Shown in pieces: positions 12,446 to 23,820 of a stretch of 64,000 nucleotides of DNA. The DNA is from Saururus chinensis (Eukaryota; Streptophyta; Magnoliopsida; Piperales; Saururaceae): assembly GCA_035235625.1 (NCBI GenBank), contig CP141146.1, forward strand, positions 11,898,501 through 11,962,500, given 5' to 3'. The number at the start of each line of letters is the position of its first letter. Position 1 is the first letter of the stretch. The notes beneath the pieces were generated by a model, which worked only from the letters and a program-made list of their open reading frames with translations, had not been told where the DNA came from and searched no databases. Position numbers and translations under genes: made by a program.

Positions 12446-13184
12446 TGTAACGTCCGGGAATTTTTTAAATTCCCGAAGTTGACCACAGGAAATTAGGGTG
12501 TTGGAACCCTTGAGCTTCTTGTTGGAATAACTTATTCAATGATTGGAATTGTAGCTGAAACCTATATGGATGGAAAGTAGATAGAAAGAGCTTCGAAATG
12601 CCACCAAGAACGCGTGAATCAGAGTTCAGATGAGGGCGATACGACCGTTCGAAGTTGAACATATCGTGCATTGCCTGTTTACCCAAATTGGATGCGTGAA
12701 TTGTCCGTTTAAGTCACTATACAGGCCCGATCAATTGGCATTTCGAAGTTTAGCTTTTGGGGCCCAATTTGGTTGCTGAATTGAGGAGATTTTAGCCCAA
12801 CTCCTTAGAGGATTAGGAACCCTAATCCCATGCATATAAAAATAAATAATTATGGCTTTTGGGGGAGATTTGGACGGTGAAGGAAAGGAAGGAATTTTCC
12901 GGCGAGACTCCGGCGAAGCGTTGGCGACAGTGAATTGATGACAACTCGGCCTTTGAGGTAGGATTTTGACTCAAGTTTAGAGATATTTCATTATTAAAAT
13001 ATAAATCATTTTTGTAAATTATGTGATTATGCAATCACTATTCACATAATTTTATTTAACAGTTGTTTATTTTCTGACTACCGGCTGACCGCTAGTGGCT
13101 GGAGGGGTGTGCCGGTCCTGGCCTTGGCTGCGGTGGCCTTGGATCCGCCACCCTTGGCGGCGGCGGATTGGCTACCGCCGGGTT
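12446..13184 (+). mobile_element. X-family long LTR, copy B, left part
   Basis: It begins TGTAACGTCCGGG and matches copy A through the TATA box and the TTTGAGGTAGGATTT site into the GC-rich segment. There it is interrupted at 13184 by the minus-strand chromovirus. It resumes at 23821 in the equivalent place of copy A (about 9785). Confidence 0.75.
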
Positions 13185-14902
13185 TGTGGCAACAATCATA
13201 AAATAATATACGCCATAATCCGCGTAATTATTATCCCACTCGACCCGTGTTATATTGCACATGAAACCGAATGTGACGGCCCTCCATACGAATAACAAAA
13301 ACATAAAATATAATGATTTATAATACTTTGAAATTGATGCACATCTAAAATATTACATATAACGTAGTAGCAAATTAGGACCTTGTCCAAAATACACTGT
13401 ATGTAGAACATTTAGATTACAAAATATAGGCCTAACCAGCCTTTTATAAAAGTCATATTATTACAGAGATTGGTGGAGATATTTAAAAGAAACTAAGTAG
13501 AAAATTCTTCCGTTGACACCTCCAGGTTGATTTTACTACTTGCAAAGTCTGAGGGTGGGTGAGTATTTTTATACACAGTAGGTGGAATTAAAATCTAATT
13601 TAATACTAAGTAAAAGTCCATAATAATTTTTGCAGAACATATTCATAAATAATTTTGGGAAAACACCGGTTCGTCCGATGACGATAAATTCAGAGCCGTG
13701 ATACCGAACGACATTCCTCTGATGCTCATGGGGCAACAGGAAGCTCAGAAGGCAGGAGTTTTCCCATGATACTCCATACCTATGTGTGCGCGTCAAATAC
13801 CAATAATTTCCTCGGTAGGTATCTAGAAAAAAATATAGTTCTAGGTATAACCCTAGAAGCATCCAGAAATACACATATCACATCATAATTTTGATTAAAT
13901 AAAACATGATATACGTAAAGCATTTCTTTTGAAAACATAAGGAAAGATGTACGGTTGAATAAAAACGGTCCATAAAAAGTAAAGCATACAAGCAGAGCAT
14001 AAGCTAGAGTTTAAGACCCCCTACCTTAAGGTTGGAGTAGAAAGTTTGTGGTTGCAGAGAGCTTATATTGAAAATTTGGCCCCGTCATAGCGTCCGACAC
14101 AGTCGATTTAGTTAAGAACGCCTTTGAAATGGGTTGAATTGAACTTAAAACGGCTCGAAACGGAGGGTCAAAAGTTTTGACTGGAGGTGAAAGTGAATAG
14201 TAAAGAAGAAAACGACAGTTTATATAGAAACAGGGAACTGCGCGATGTGTGTCTGCCATGTGTCGCGCGGTGGCATCTCACGCCACGCAGAATCTCGCAT
14301 GGCGCACGGAACCAGCACAGTTTGCAGGGGACAACGGGTCTTGACATGCGGGTCGCACGTGTCGTGCATGAGCGGAACCGATGTGCGGGCCACGCGGTTC
14401 TGTGCGCCGCGTGGGATGGTCCTGCGACATGGACCGTGGGCCCATCACACGGTCGAACCACGTGATGATGCATTGCTCGTGTGTTGCCGGGAGCGCACAC
14501 GTCAGAGTCAGCTAACGCAATGCTTGCGTCAGCCGACCTAAATATAATATATATATATATATATATTTCCTTTTTTATTTTCAAACTTAAAACCAAAATA
14601 ACTTTTTATCCATAAATCAGAATTACACGTTCTTGGTACCGATGGACTCGTATCGATGAGCTCTTCGAAACAAGACCACTCAAGGATAGGTTTTGTCATA
14701 GTTTACCATGGGTCCCGCCTTTGAAGCATGTTTCCCACGCTCATTACCTACAGCCCCGACATCCGTTTCAAACGATTCAAAAACCATTATGTTCATCTTT
14801 TAGAGTTCTACAATAACTCTTTAGGTACCAAATCTAAAATAGTGTTATATTAATTTATAAAAATTATACTATTAAAATATACCAAAAATCTGGGTTGTCA
14901 CA
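13185..14902 (-). repeat. 3' LTR of the chromovirus
   Basis: 1718 bp, starting TGTGGCAACAATCATAAAAT on the plus strand and ending GGTTGTCACA. It aligns over its whole length with 22017-23815 (the other LTR). The main length difference is a TA microsatellite, about 25 bp here and about 85 bp in the other copy. Frames inside (14168-14596) are antisense or low-complexity and are not genes. Confidence 0.88.
14543..14567. repeat. short (TA)n in the 3' LTR
   Basis: TA repeats at the same LTR position as the longer 23396-23480 tract. Confidence 0.85.
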
Positions 14903-14913
14903 TTCTTCCATCC
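14903..14913 (-). other. polypurine tract of the chromovirus
   Basis: On the minus strand GGATGGAAGAA directly precedes the 3' LTR, the expected position and composition of a plus-strand primer site. Confidence 0.6.
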
Positions 14914-14973
14914 TTACAAAAATTTCGTCCTCGAAATTGAGTTCCTAGTCATCAAATAGTTTTGGATATTTCT

Positions 14974-15636
14974 TTACTCTGAAGAATGATGCTGCCATAA
15001 CACTTTGACTAATGGAACCCTTTTTGTCCTCAAGATTTGTTCTTTTCGATCCAAAGTTCTTACCTGTTTTTCTTCAAATGTCAAATCTGGTTCTAGATTG
15101 ACTATTGTCTGATCCAAGACATGAGAAGGATCTTGCACATATTTACGAAGCATTGACACATGAAACACATTATGGACCTTGTCCAGCTGAGGGGGCAATG
15201 CTAATCTGTAAGCCACTGGCCCTATTTTATCAAGAATTTCAAATGGTCCTACAAATCGAGGACTTAGTTTTCCTTTCATACCAAATCTCATAACTCCTCG
15301 AGTTGGTGATACCTTTAGCAGCACATGATCACCTATGCAGAAGTCGAGGTCTTTTCTTCGTTGATCGGCATAGCTCTTTTGACGACTCTGAGTTGTCTCT
15401 AATCGACTCCGTATAAGCTTTACCTTATCCACACACTGTTGTAAGAGTTCTGATTTTAGTAATTTTCCTTCCCCAACTTCACTCCAACAAGTTGGGGATT
15501 GACAAGGTCGTCCAAAAAGAGCCTCATATGGTGCCATACCAATACTAAAATGATAACTATTATTATAAGAAAATTCGATTAATGGCAAGTGTCCATCCCA
15601 GTTACCTTTCCAATCTATAGCACATGCCCGCAACAT
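14974..15636 (-). pseudogene. chromovirus integrase C-terminal part with damaged chromodomain
   Basis: The frame continues the integrase after a single in-frame stop at about 15637. It covers the end of the catalytic core (the YNNSYH and MAPYEALFGRPC segments), the GPY/F-type module (LSPRFVGPFEI, AYRLALPPQL, VFHVSMLRKY) and the start of a chromodomain (LDRKEQILRTKRVPLVKVLW). It stops right after HHSSE. The expected ATWE-type segment is missing, but a YPKLF remnant is visible just downstream in another frame, so a small deletion removed part of the chromodomain. In chromoviruses this domain steers integration to marked chromatin. Confidence 0.8.
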
Positions 15637-15639
15637 ATC

Positions 15640-15957
15640 TTATAATGTTTGAATAGTTCGTTCAGACTGACCATCAGTTTGTGGATGGAATGTTGTACTA
15701 AATCTAAGATTAGTACCTAATTCTTCTTGGAGTTTTTGCCAAAAGTGCGAAGTAAACTGACTATCCCAATCTGAAATGATTGACAACGGTACTCCATGCC
15801 GACTCACAATTTCCTTCATATACATTCTAGTCAAAACATTCAATGTTTGGGATTTCTTTAAAGGAAGAAAGTGAGCACTCTTAGTAAGTTTATCCACTAT
15901 GACCCAAATAGATTCATGACCCGCTGATGTCTTGGGTAAGCCTAAAACAAAATCCAT
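15640..15957 (-). pseudogene. chromovirus integrase catalytic core
   Basis: The segment shows the rve-type core: the [10 protein letters not shown] start, the [12 protein letters not shown] strand, [15 protein letters not shown] with the second acidic residue, and [16 protein letters not shown]. It is in the same frame as the segments on both sides and separated from each by one stop codon (about 16018 and 15637). The D of the first catalytic position is present in MDFV, and the DWDSQF version of the usual DRD motif carries one substitution. Confidence 0.82.
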
Positions 15958-16017
15958 AGAAATGTGCTCCCATTTCCATTCTGGAATTTCAATAGGTTGA
16001 ATAGTACCTGATGGTTT

Positions 16018-16626
16018 CTAACATTCTACTTTAGCTTGCTGACAAGGTAGGCATTTGGAGACAAATTCTCCGATGTCCTTTTTCATCCCCTTCCACCAAA
16101 AATTTCTTTTGAGATCTTGGTACATTTTTATTCCTCCCGGGTGGATAGTGTATTGAGACCTATGAGCTTCATGTAATAGTTCTTGTTTTAATTCAGGTAC
16201 TGTAGGGACGACCAACCGTTCTTTAAATCTTATTCCATCATTAGAATGTCTATTAAAGTCAGGCCTATCTAGGAAGGTTTGTAACTCTACATCCTCTTTT
16301 TGCGCCTCCAAAATGTGCTCAATCAGTTTCGATTTTATTTCCAGATTAGCTACAATTACCTTCTTGTTTCCTGATTGTAATTGAGGTTGTATGTCTATTA
16401 CCTGTTCCATCAATTTCCATTCTTTTATCGAGATTTGAGCTACCATCCTTGTGGCCTTCCTACTCAAGGCATCGACCACTACATTGGATTTTCCTGGGTG
16501 ATATTGAATAGAGAAGCCATAATCATTCAAGTATTCAATCCACCGTCTTTGCCTTAAATTTAAATCCCTTTGAGAGAAAATGTACTTCAGACTCTTGATC
16601 TGTAAAAACCTCAAAATTTTCTCCAT
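16018..16626 (-). pseudogene. chromovirus RNase H end and integrase zinc-binding domain
   Basis: The N-terminal part is the RNase H tail (IFSQRDLNLRQRRWIEYL, YHPGKSNVVVDALSRK). The C-terminal part is the HHCC zinc-binding domain of integrase (HEAHRSQYTIHPG followed by CLPCQQAK). It is frameshifted relative to the preceding RNase H segment and ends at a stop in place of the residue after KVEC. Confidence 0.82.
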
Positions 16627-16904
16627 ACAAATAATGTCTCCAAAGTTTTTAAGGCAAAAACCACTGCTGCCAATTCAAGATCATGGATGGGGTAATTACG
16701 TTCATGCTTCTTTAATTGTCTTGAAGCATAGGCTATTACCTTCTCATTCTGCATCAAGACACATCCAAGATCCATTCTTGAAGCATCACTATAAATTACA
16801 AACCCTCCACTACCAGTTGGTAAGGATAAAACTGGGGTGGTGGCTAACTTTTGTTTCGACTCCTGAAATGCCTTCTCACATTCCTCATTCCATAAAAATC
16901 TCAC
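16611..16904 (-). pseudogene. chromovirus RNase H, N-terminal part
   Basis: Contains [20 protein letters not shown], the [15 protein letters not shown] segment with the first catalytic Asp, and [14 protein letters not shown]. It is frameshifted against the segments before and after it. Confidence 0.8.
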
Positions 16905-17395
16905 TCCTTTTTGGTTAGCTTGGTTAAAGGCAAAGCTATTCTTGAGAAGCCTTGGATAAATCTTTGATAGTAACCAGCAAGTCCTAAGAAACTTCTAATT
17001 TTTGTGACAGTTTTGGGCCTTTCCCACTTCAAGACTGCTTCTATCTTGGTAGGGTCTTCTGATATTCCATTATTAGAAATGACATGACCCAAGAAAACAA
17101 TCTTGTCCAACCAAAATTCACACTTACTTAACTTAGCATATAGCTTATGGTCTCTTAGGTTTTGGAGAACTATTTGTAAGTGTGCTTGATGTTCTTCAGG
17201 AGTGGAAGAATAGACTAATATGTCATCAACAAAAACTATCACGAATTTATCCAAATAAGGTCGGAAAACTCGGTTCATAAGATCCATGAATGCTGCAGGA
17301 GCATTTGTTAACCCAAATGGCATCACTAAAGATTCATAGTGTCCATATCTGGTACGAAATGCTATTTTTGGAATGTCTTCATCCCGTATTCTCAA
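16901..17395 (-). pseudogene. chromovirus reverse transcriptase, palm and thumb
   Basis: Shows [20 protein letters not shown], the catalytic FVDDILVYS motif with both aspartates intact, and the [14 protein letters not shown] and [14 protein letters not shown] connection segments. It is in frame with the upstream RT segment, separated by one stop at about 17425. Confidence 0.85.
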
Positions 17396-17425
17396 CTGGT
17401 GATATCCAGATCTTAAATCTATTTT

Positions 17426-18145
17426 TTAGAATACTTTTGCTTCTTGTAATTGATCAAACAAGTCATCTATCCGGGGTAAATGATACTTATTTTTGATAGT
17501 TATCGAGTTAATCATTCTATAGTCTATGCATAGTCTTAAAGATCCATCCTTTTTCCTGACAAAAAGGATTGGAGCTCCCCAAGGTGAGACATTCGGTCTA
17601 ATGAATCCTTTATTTAATAATTCCTGCAATTGATTCTTTAATTCCTTTAGTTCTGCAGGAGCCATTCTATAGGGTGCCTTCGAGATAGGTTCTGTAGTTG
17701 TTATTAAATCAATATTAAAGTCTATCTCTCTCTTCGGTGGTACCCTAGGAAGATCTCCAGGAAATATATATGGGAAATCCCTTATAACTTCAACATCTTC
17801 TATTTTGGAGGATGATGATTCCTCCAAAATTAGACTTGCAAAATATGCTTGACATCCTTTGGATATCAATTGTTGTGCCTTCACAACAGAAATGATACAT
17901 ATTCCTGAAGGGTCTCTGTTTCCATGAAAAGTAAATTTTTCCTCTCCTTGTTTGTTGAATATGACCTTCTTTTTACAGTCTACTAATGCTTCGTTATCTG
18001 CTAACCAATCCATTCCTAATATGACATCATAGTCGGTCATACTTAAGAGTATCAAGTTAGCCTTCCATTTTTGGTTTTCTAAGGACATGGACACTTTTTG
18101 CAGAAAGTTTTGGGCTATAAAAGTTTTTCCTACAGGAGTTGACAC
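17426..18145 (-). pseudogene. chromovirus protease end and reverse transcriptase fingers
   Basis: It begins with the protease C-terminal half ([19 protein letters not shown]), then the linker ([20 protein letters not shown]) and the RT start ([59 protein letters not shown]). It ends at a premature stop after EAKVF. Confidence 0.83.
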
Positions 18146-18159
18146 TTCTAGGATATATC

Positions 18160-18612
18160 CTAGTTCCTAACTGGATAATCTGTACTTAAAGCAAAATCAC
18201 AGGATATGAAAGAATGCGTCGATCCTGGATCTATTAAAACTTTAGTAACTTTATCCAAAATTAGAAGTGTACCTTGTATAACTCCTGCTGAGGTTTGAGC
18301 TTCTTCTGCAGTAATAGCATATACTCGCCCCTGAGCCTTTGGTTTTTGCTCCTGTTTGATCTCTTCTTTGTTCTTCTTTTTGGGGTATTCCTTGATCTGG
18401 TGCCCAGGGTCCCCACATGCAAAACATTGTGTCTCAGCAAGGTAACAAATTTTTGATGGATGAAATCGGTTGCATTTGGAGCACTTCTCTAACTTCCTCT
18501 CTTTTTGGTTTTGGGGCAGTGGTCCAGAGGTTCTTTGGAATTTTTTTATTATTGAACTGATTAGGGGCCGTGAATTTTCTCTTTCGATCTTCCATCCGAC
18601 TTCCTTGTCCAC
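18160..18612 (-). pseudogene. chromovirus Gag zinc knuckle and protease active site
   Basis: Two Cys-rich segments: CSKCNRFHPSKIC, and the CCHC-like CFACGDPGHQIKEY in which the last Cys is Tyr, so the knuckle is damaged. The protease flap and active site follow with LIDPGSTHSFIS, the DPGST form often seen in plant Ty3 elements. It is frameshifted relative to both neighbours. Confidence 0.8.
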
Positions 18613-19368
18613 GATCCTTTTTCTCTGCTAAGAATTCCTGATATTCTTGTTCCAGTAGTGAAGCTAATTCCACGGCTTTAGCCAAAGTAGCAGGTTGAAA
18701 TCCTATTATTTGACTACGAAGCCCATTATGCAAACCTCTAACGAATTTTCTGGCTCTCTTTAGCTCCGTTGAACAGATTTCGAGAGCGAATCGTTGTAAC
18801 TGGACAAATTTATTTTCATATTGAAAAACTATCATATTCCCTTGTTGGAGATCTAAAAATTATTTCTCCTTCTTTTCCTGAACATGAGGCGGGAAATATT
18901 TGTTGTATAACACCTCTCTAAATTCTTCCCACTTGATATTTACTTTGTTTGGAAAGAAATTCTGTTCAGCTGATGGCCACCAAAAAGCCGCTTCTTCTGT
19001 CATAGCGAAAGTGGTTACATCCACTTTCCTATCTTCTGGAACTTTCAATGCTTTAAAAATTCGTTCGACTTTGAATGTCCACTTTTCAGCAGCTTCTGGT
19101 CCATCTACTCCAGAAAATTCTGGAGCAATTTTCTTAAAATGCTCAAGCAAATTATCCTTCTCACTATGACTACTTTCAGTCAGTTCCCTAGAGTTACTTA
19201 AGTGATTAAGGCTGGGTTGGAATCCTTGAGTCTATAGATGTTGAGTCATCCTTTAAATCATCAGGTCAAGGAGATTATCCATGTGATTTTCAGGTACTAC
19301 TGCATTTGAGCAGCATTTTCAGCTTGGGCAGAATTGTCAGATAATTGTACTTCTTTGTCAAAAGACAT
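18434..19368 (-). pseudogene. chromovirus Gag
   Basis: The likely start is the ATG at 19368 ([18 protein letters not shown]), soon broken by stops and a frameshift. The recognisable Gag domain follows at 18860-19150 (FKKIAPEFSGVDGPEAAEKW, DVTTFAMTEEAAFWW, YNKYFPPHVQEKK). After one stop it continues at 18434-18835 (YENKFVQLQRFALEI, ARKFVRGLHNGLRSQI). The order and motifs are those of the retrotransposon Gag family. Confidence 0.8.
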
Positions 19369-19421
19369 TTTGAGCAGATTGTAATAACCTTAAATTCACA
19401 AGAAATTTTTGTAAACTAGAA

Positions 19422-19533
<112 letters not shown>

Positions 19534-19673
19534 CCATTCTCGTATGTACAAAAGAAGTGTTTATAACACACTTGTCAAGCCAATAGACTCTATTTACATC
19601 AAGCAATGAAAGTATATTAGCTACACTTGAGAAAGCAACCAAAAGAAAGTTACAACCTCACACATTTAGACGT

Positions 19674-20363
19674 TCAAGGGAAAATTTTCCTAAAAGGGCA
19701 TTGGAAGAAGTAGTGTCCGTCCTTCTCGCAGATAGGGCATAGTTCGGGCAATGGGTCAGTGTACCATGGGCACTGACAGAAGTAATGCCCTCTCTGCTTG
19801 CATAGTACACAGATTTCTGGCAACTGGTATGTGTACCATACTATTCCCTTTCTCCTATCTCCTATCTCCCCATCGTGCATCTCCGCTTCCGCCATTTCTT
19901 CCACTTCCGGGGGTAAGACATTCAGATCAACGTTTCTCATAGGGTTATCTATCCCTTCACCCCTAATCACATTTTCCCCTCCTTGGACTTCCATCATCTC
20001 TTCTACGTCTACGTTCTCTACTATTTCTCCCTCCTCCGGAACATTAATCAGCATGTTGTTCCAAAAATATTCATCATCCATTGAATCTGCCTCCAATGGT
20101 TCCTCTTCCACCGGGTCCTCCTCTACTGGGTCCTCCTCCTCAGGGTCCTCCTTCTCAAATGTGTCCTCCTCCACTGGGTCCTCTTCTAACAGTTCCTCCT
20201 CTTCCGATGTGTCCTCAACTTCAACGGTTGAGTTGGAAATGTTCAGTAATTCATCTACTTCTTCTAACGAAAGAGGTGTGTCGGGAATATTGACTACCTC
20301 CTGAACATCATCGCTACTCTAGGGAAAGGCAGTGGTAATTTTTGAATTGTTTGAGGATTCTGC
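19674..20363 (-). pseudogene. extra sense ORF upstream of gag: acidic protein with two CCHC knuckles
   Basis: It lies between the PBS and gag in the coding direction of the element. The frame starts at the ATG at 20363 (MAESSNNSKITTAFP), has one TAG after 15 codons, then stays open to 19674, about 229 codons in total. The N-terminal and central part is strongly acidic, with repeated EEDPVEE-type blocks (about residues 40-90). A less charged middle follows (VDLNVLPPEVEEMAEAEM). The C-terminus has two CX2CX4HX4C knuckles, CVLCKQRGHYFCQC and CPICEKDGHYFFQC, about 26 residues apart start to start and joined by a PWYTDPLPEL linker. I do not recognise it as part of standard Gag, which is encoded separately downstream with its own Cys motif. 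Function unknown; nucleic-acid binding is an inference from the knuckles. Confidence 0.6.
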
Positions 20364-20583
20364 CATACTGCGACTCTTTTTGTTTTTTATTGGTGGTGGT
20401 TTTCGGGCTGACATAAGATATAAAGATCCCGAAATAAGTTTCATTTTCGATTTTCCCATTAACTGAATTAACATTTTAAAACACAAATCAAAACATATCA
20501 CTGCATAAGAAAGCATTGAATATAATTACTACGGTATTATTTATAAAAACAAATTGACTGTTCTACGAACAATGGAGTTAAGA

Positions 20584-20597
20584 GCTTCGATACCAAG
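20584..20597 (-). other. primer binding site of the chromovirus
   Basis: The minus strand reads TTGGTATCGAAGC next to the inner edge of the 5' LTR. This is close to the TGGTATCAGAGC complementary to plant initiator-Met tRNA. Confidence 0.65.
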
Positions 20598-20603
20598 TGT
20601 GGC

Positions 20604-22011
20604 TGTTGTTACGTCTAAAACAAGACTATGAAGAAGTCAAATTTAGATTTGTTTTACTTGCCAATTGTAGTAGACAAGGTCGATCCACAGGGAAAACCTT
20701 GTGCAACAAAGAAAACTATTACGAAAAAAAATAGAGAAAGGAAAACTAAGAAAGAAAGAGTAGAAGAGTATTGAGGCAATATAGAGTTAAGAAATCAAGA
20801 TGAGAAAATACTAAGGCATTAAGGATCATTGTAACATCTAATGATGTTCTTCATGTATCATGTTATCTCAGTTAGAATCGAATGAAAATTCTATCTAACT
20901 AGAAGATATGAACATTAAAATTGAAAATAAAAATAGAAATGCTTTGGATAGATGAAGGATAAAAACAATTGTCTCTTAAAGATTTCTATGTATCCAAATC
21001 ACAAAAGATCAAAAAGGAGAGCCTTCAAGTATCTTATGTATCTAAATCACAAAGAAACAAGAAGAAGAATAATATTAAATAAACATCACTTCAAATAAAC
21101 AATACTTACTTGAAACCATTGATGAAACATGAATTGAACTCCATTAAATTGTTACAAATCACCTCTAGCCTTAGCTTGAGAGCTTAGAAAGCCATTACAA
21201 TAAAACTAAAACAAAAATATAATATGTAGAGAAGAAAATAGGAGAAGAGAGCTCCAAAGAGGAGGGGCTTCCTCATCTATCACGTCCACCCCTCTATCTA
21301 TAGGAATAGAAGGGGTTTCTTCAGAGGAAAGTAAAATCATATCTCTAGATTGCATCCTGATTGATTGCCTGATTGGTTGCTTCTTTGGTAATGATTTATT
21401 TAGCAAATAAGTATATTTAAATCTTCCTTTAGATATCCAATTAGCCTCATTGTCTTTCCTTATGTGTATCAATCATAATCAATGAAAAGATTTTTATGTG
21501 CAAGCCTCGGGTTAGTTAACTAGCAATCTAATTTCATGCTAGATTCGCCCCATATATCTTCGGAATTTGAAATTTCTTCCTGAAATAACACTTGTAGCCA
21601 CGGAAGTCTTCTTTCTAATGCCACTAGAATCGTATCCATCCGAATTATACACAAAAAGATATGATCGAAATACTAAGGCTCTATCAATCTGTTCGAATCA
21701 GCTTCTTTCCTAATTTAGTTCTCTTCATACAAATCTCAAATCAAACGGGTCCACAAGGTTGTGTTCGACCATTCCATGCATGTTTAGACCATTAGGAGCC
21801 CATTCTTGACTTTCAAATAGCTTTGGGTAGATGGGCTTTACTTCCTCTTCTACTTGGATCCTGTTAAAGCCTGTTTAGACATGTAAACTCAATTAAGGTC
21901 CAACTAACTTATTCAAAATATAAATGACCCAAATTAGCAATGAATTAACACAAAATAGGATTACAATTCAAAATATGAGAACATTTAATTAAACATTATT
22001 TCAGTGCATCA
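20604..22011. mobile_element. solo LTR inserted in the chromovirus 5' LTR
   Basis: A 1408-bp unit that starts TGTTGTTACG and ends GCATCA, flanked by perfect GTGGC direct repeats (20599-20603 and 22012-22016). TG...CA ends plus a 5-bp duplication indicate an LTR, and no internal region remains. It contains an AAGGTCGATCCACAGGGAA segment seen in other plant LTR-type repeats. The short minus-strand frame at 21206-21472 is not protein-like. Confidence 0.75.
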
Positions 22012-23393
22012 GTGGCGACCGTCATAAAATAATATACGCCATAATCCGCGTAATTATTATCCCGCTCGGCTCGTGTTACATTGCACGTGAAACCGAATGT
22101 GACTGCCCACCATACGAATAACAAAAACATAAAACATAATGATTTATAATACTTTGGAGTTGATGCACAACTAAAATATTACATATAACGTAGTAGCAAA
22201 TTAGGACCTTGTCCAAAATAAATTGTATGTAGAGCATTTAGATTACAAAATACAGGCCTAACCAGCCTTTTATAAAAGTCATATTATTACAGAGATTGGT
22301 GGAGATATTTAAAAGAAACTAAGTAGAAAATTCTTCGGTTGACACCTCCGGGTTGATTTTACTACCTGTAGAGTCTGAGGGTGGGTGAGTATTTTTATAC
22401 TCAGTAGGTGGAATTAAAATCTAATTTAATGCTAAGTAAAAGTCCATAATAATTTTTGCAGAACATATTCATAAATAATTCTGGGAAAACACCGGTTCAT
22501 CCGATGACGATAAATTCAGAGCCGTGATACCGAACGATGTTCCTCCGATGCTCAAGCGGTAACAGGAAGCTCAGAAGGCAGGAGTTTTCCCATGATACTC
22601 TATACCTATGTGTGCGCGCTAGATACCAATAATTTCCTCGGTAGGTATCCAGAAAAAAATATAATTCTAGGTATAACCCTAGAACCATCCAGAAACACAC
22701 ATATCACATCATAATTTTGATTAAATAAAACATGATATACGTAAAACATTTCTTTTGAAAACATAAGGAAAGACCTACGATTGAATAAAAACGGTCCATA
22801 AAAAGTAAAGCATACAAGCAGAGCATAGGCTAGAGTTTAAGGCCCCCTACCTTAAGGTTGGAGTAGAAAGTTTGTGGTTGCAAAGAGCTTATACTGAAAA
22901 TCCGGCCCCGTCACAGCGTCCGACACAGTTGATTTAGTTAAGAATGCCTTTGAAAAGGGTTGAATCAGACTTAAAACGGCTTGGAACGGAGGGTCAGAAG
23001 TTTTGACTGGAGGTGAAAGTGAATAGTAAAGAAGAAAAACAGTGGTTTATATAGAAACAGGGAACCGCGCGCCACGCGTCGCGCGGTGGCACTGCACACC
23101 GCACGGTTCCACCATGCGGAATTGCGTGTGGCGCGCAGAACCTACACGGTTCTACTCGGGATAGCGGGACTTGACACCCGGGTCCCGCATGCGAAACGCG
23201 GCCCACACTATGGGCCATGCAGTTCCGTGCATTGTGCGGGTACATTGTGCGGTGTGATCCTGCGAAGCAGACCATGGGCCCATCGAGTGGTCAAACCGTG
23301 TGACTACGCATCGCGCATGCGTTGCTACATCGCACGTGCATTGTTGCTCGCGCACACGTCAGCATTGGCTGACGCAATGCTTGCGTCAACCGA

Positions 23394-23395
<2 letters not shown>

Positions 23396-23480
<85 letters not shown>
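23396..23480. repeat. (TA)n in the 5' LTR of the chromovirus
   Basis: About 85 bp of TA at the site where the partner LTR has only about 25 bp. Confidence 0.93.
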
Positions 23481-23482
<2 letters not shown>

Positions 23483-23820
23483 CCTTTTTATTTTCAAACT
23501 TAAAACCAAAATAACTTTTTATCCATAAATCAGAATTACACGTTCTTGGTACCGATGGGCTCGTATCGACGAGCCCTTCGAAATAAGACCACTCAAGGAT
23601 AGGTTTTGCCATAGTTTACCGTGGGTCCCGCCTATGAAGCATGTTTCCCACAGTCGTTACCTACAGCCCTGACATCCGTTTCAAACGATTCAAAAACCAT
23701 TATGTTCATCTTTTACAGTTCTACAATAACTCTTTAGGTACTAAATCTAAAATAGTGCTCTATTAATTTATAAAAATTATACTATTAAAATGTACCAAAA
23801 ATCTCGGTTGTCACAGGGTC

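Larger units (their letters stand above)
20598..23815 (-). repeat. 5' LTR of the chromovirus, split by a solo LTR
   Basis: The first six bases (TGTGGC, 20598-20603) are next to the PBS and the rest resumes at 22017. Between them is a 1.4-kb insertion. Without it and the duplicated GTGGC the LTR is about 1.8 kb and matches 13185-14902 throughout, ending CGGTTGTCACA at 23815. Confidence 0.82.

Noticed and set aside
14168..14596. 142-codon minus-strand and overlapping plus-strand frames
   Set aside because: Inside the chromovirus 3' LTR. The other LTR (23086-23514) encodes different residues at the same place, so there is no coding constraint.
19798..20304. 168-codon Ser-rich plus-strand frame
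   Set aside because: Exact antisense shadow of the acidic ORF, arising from its GAG/GAA codons.
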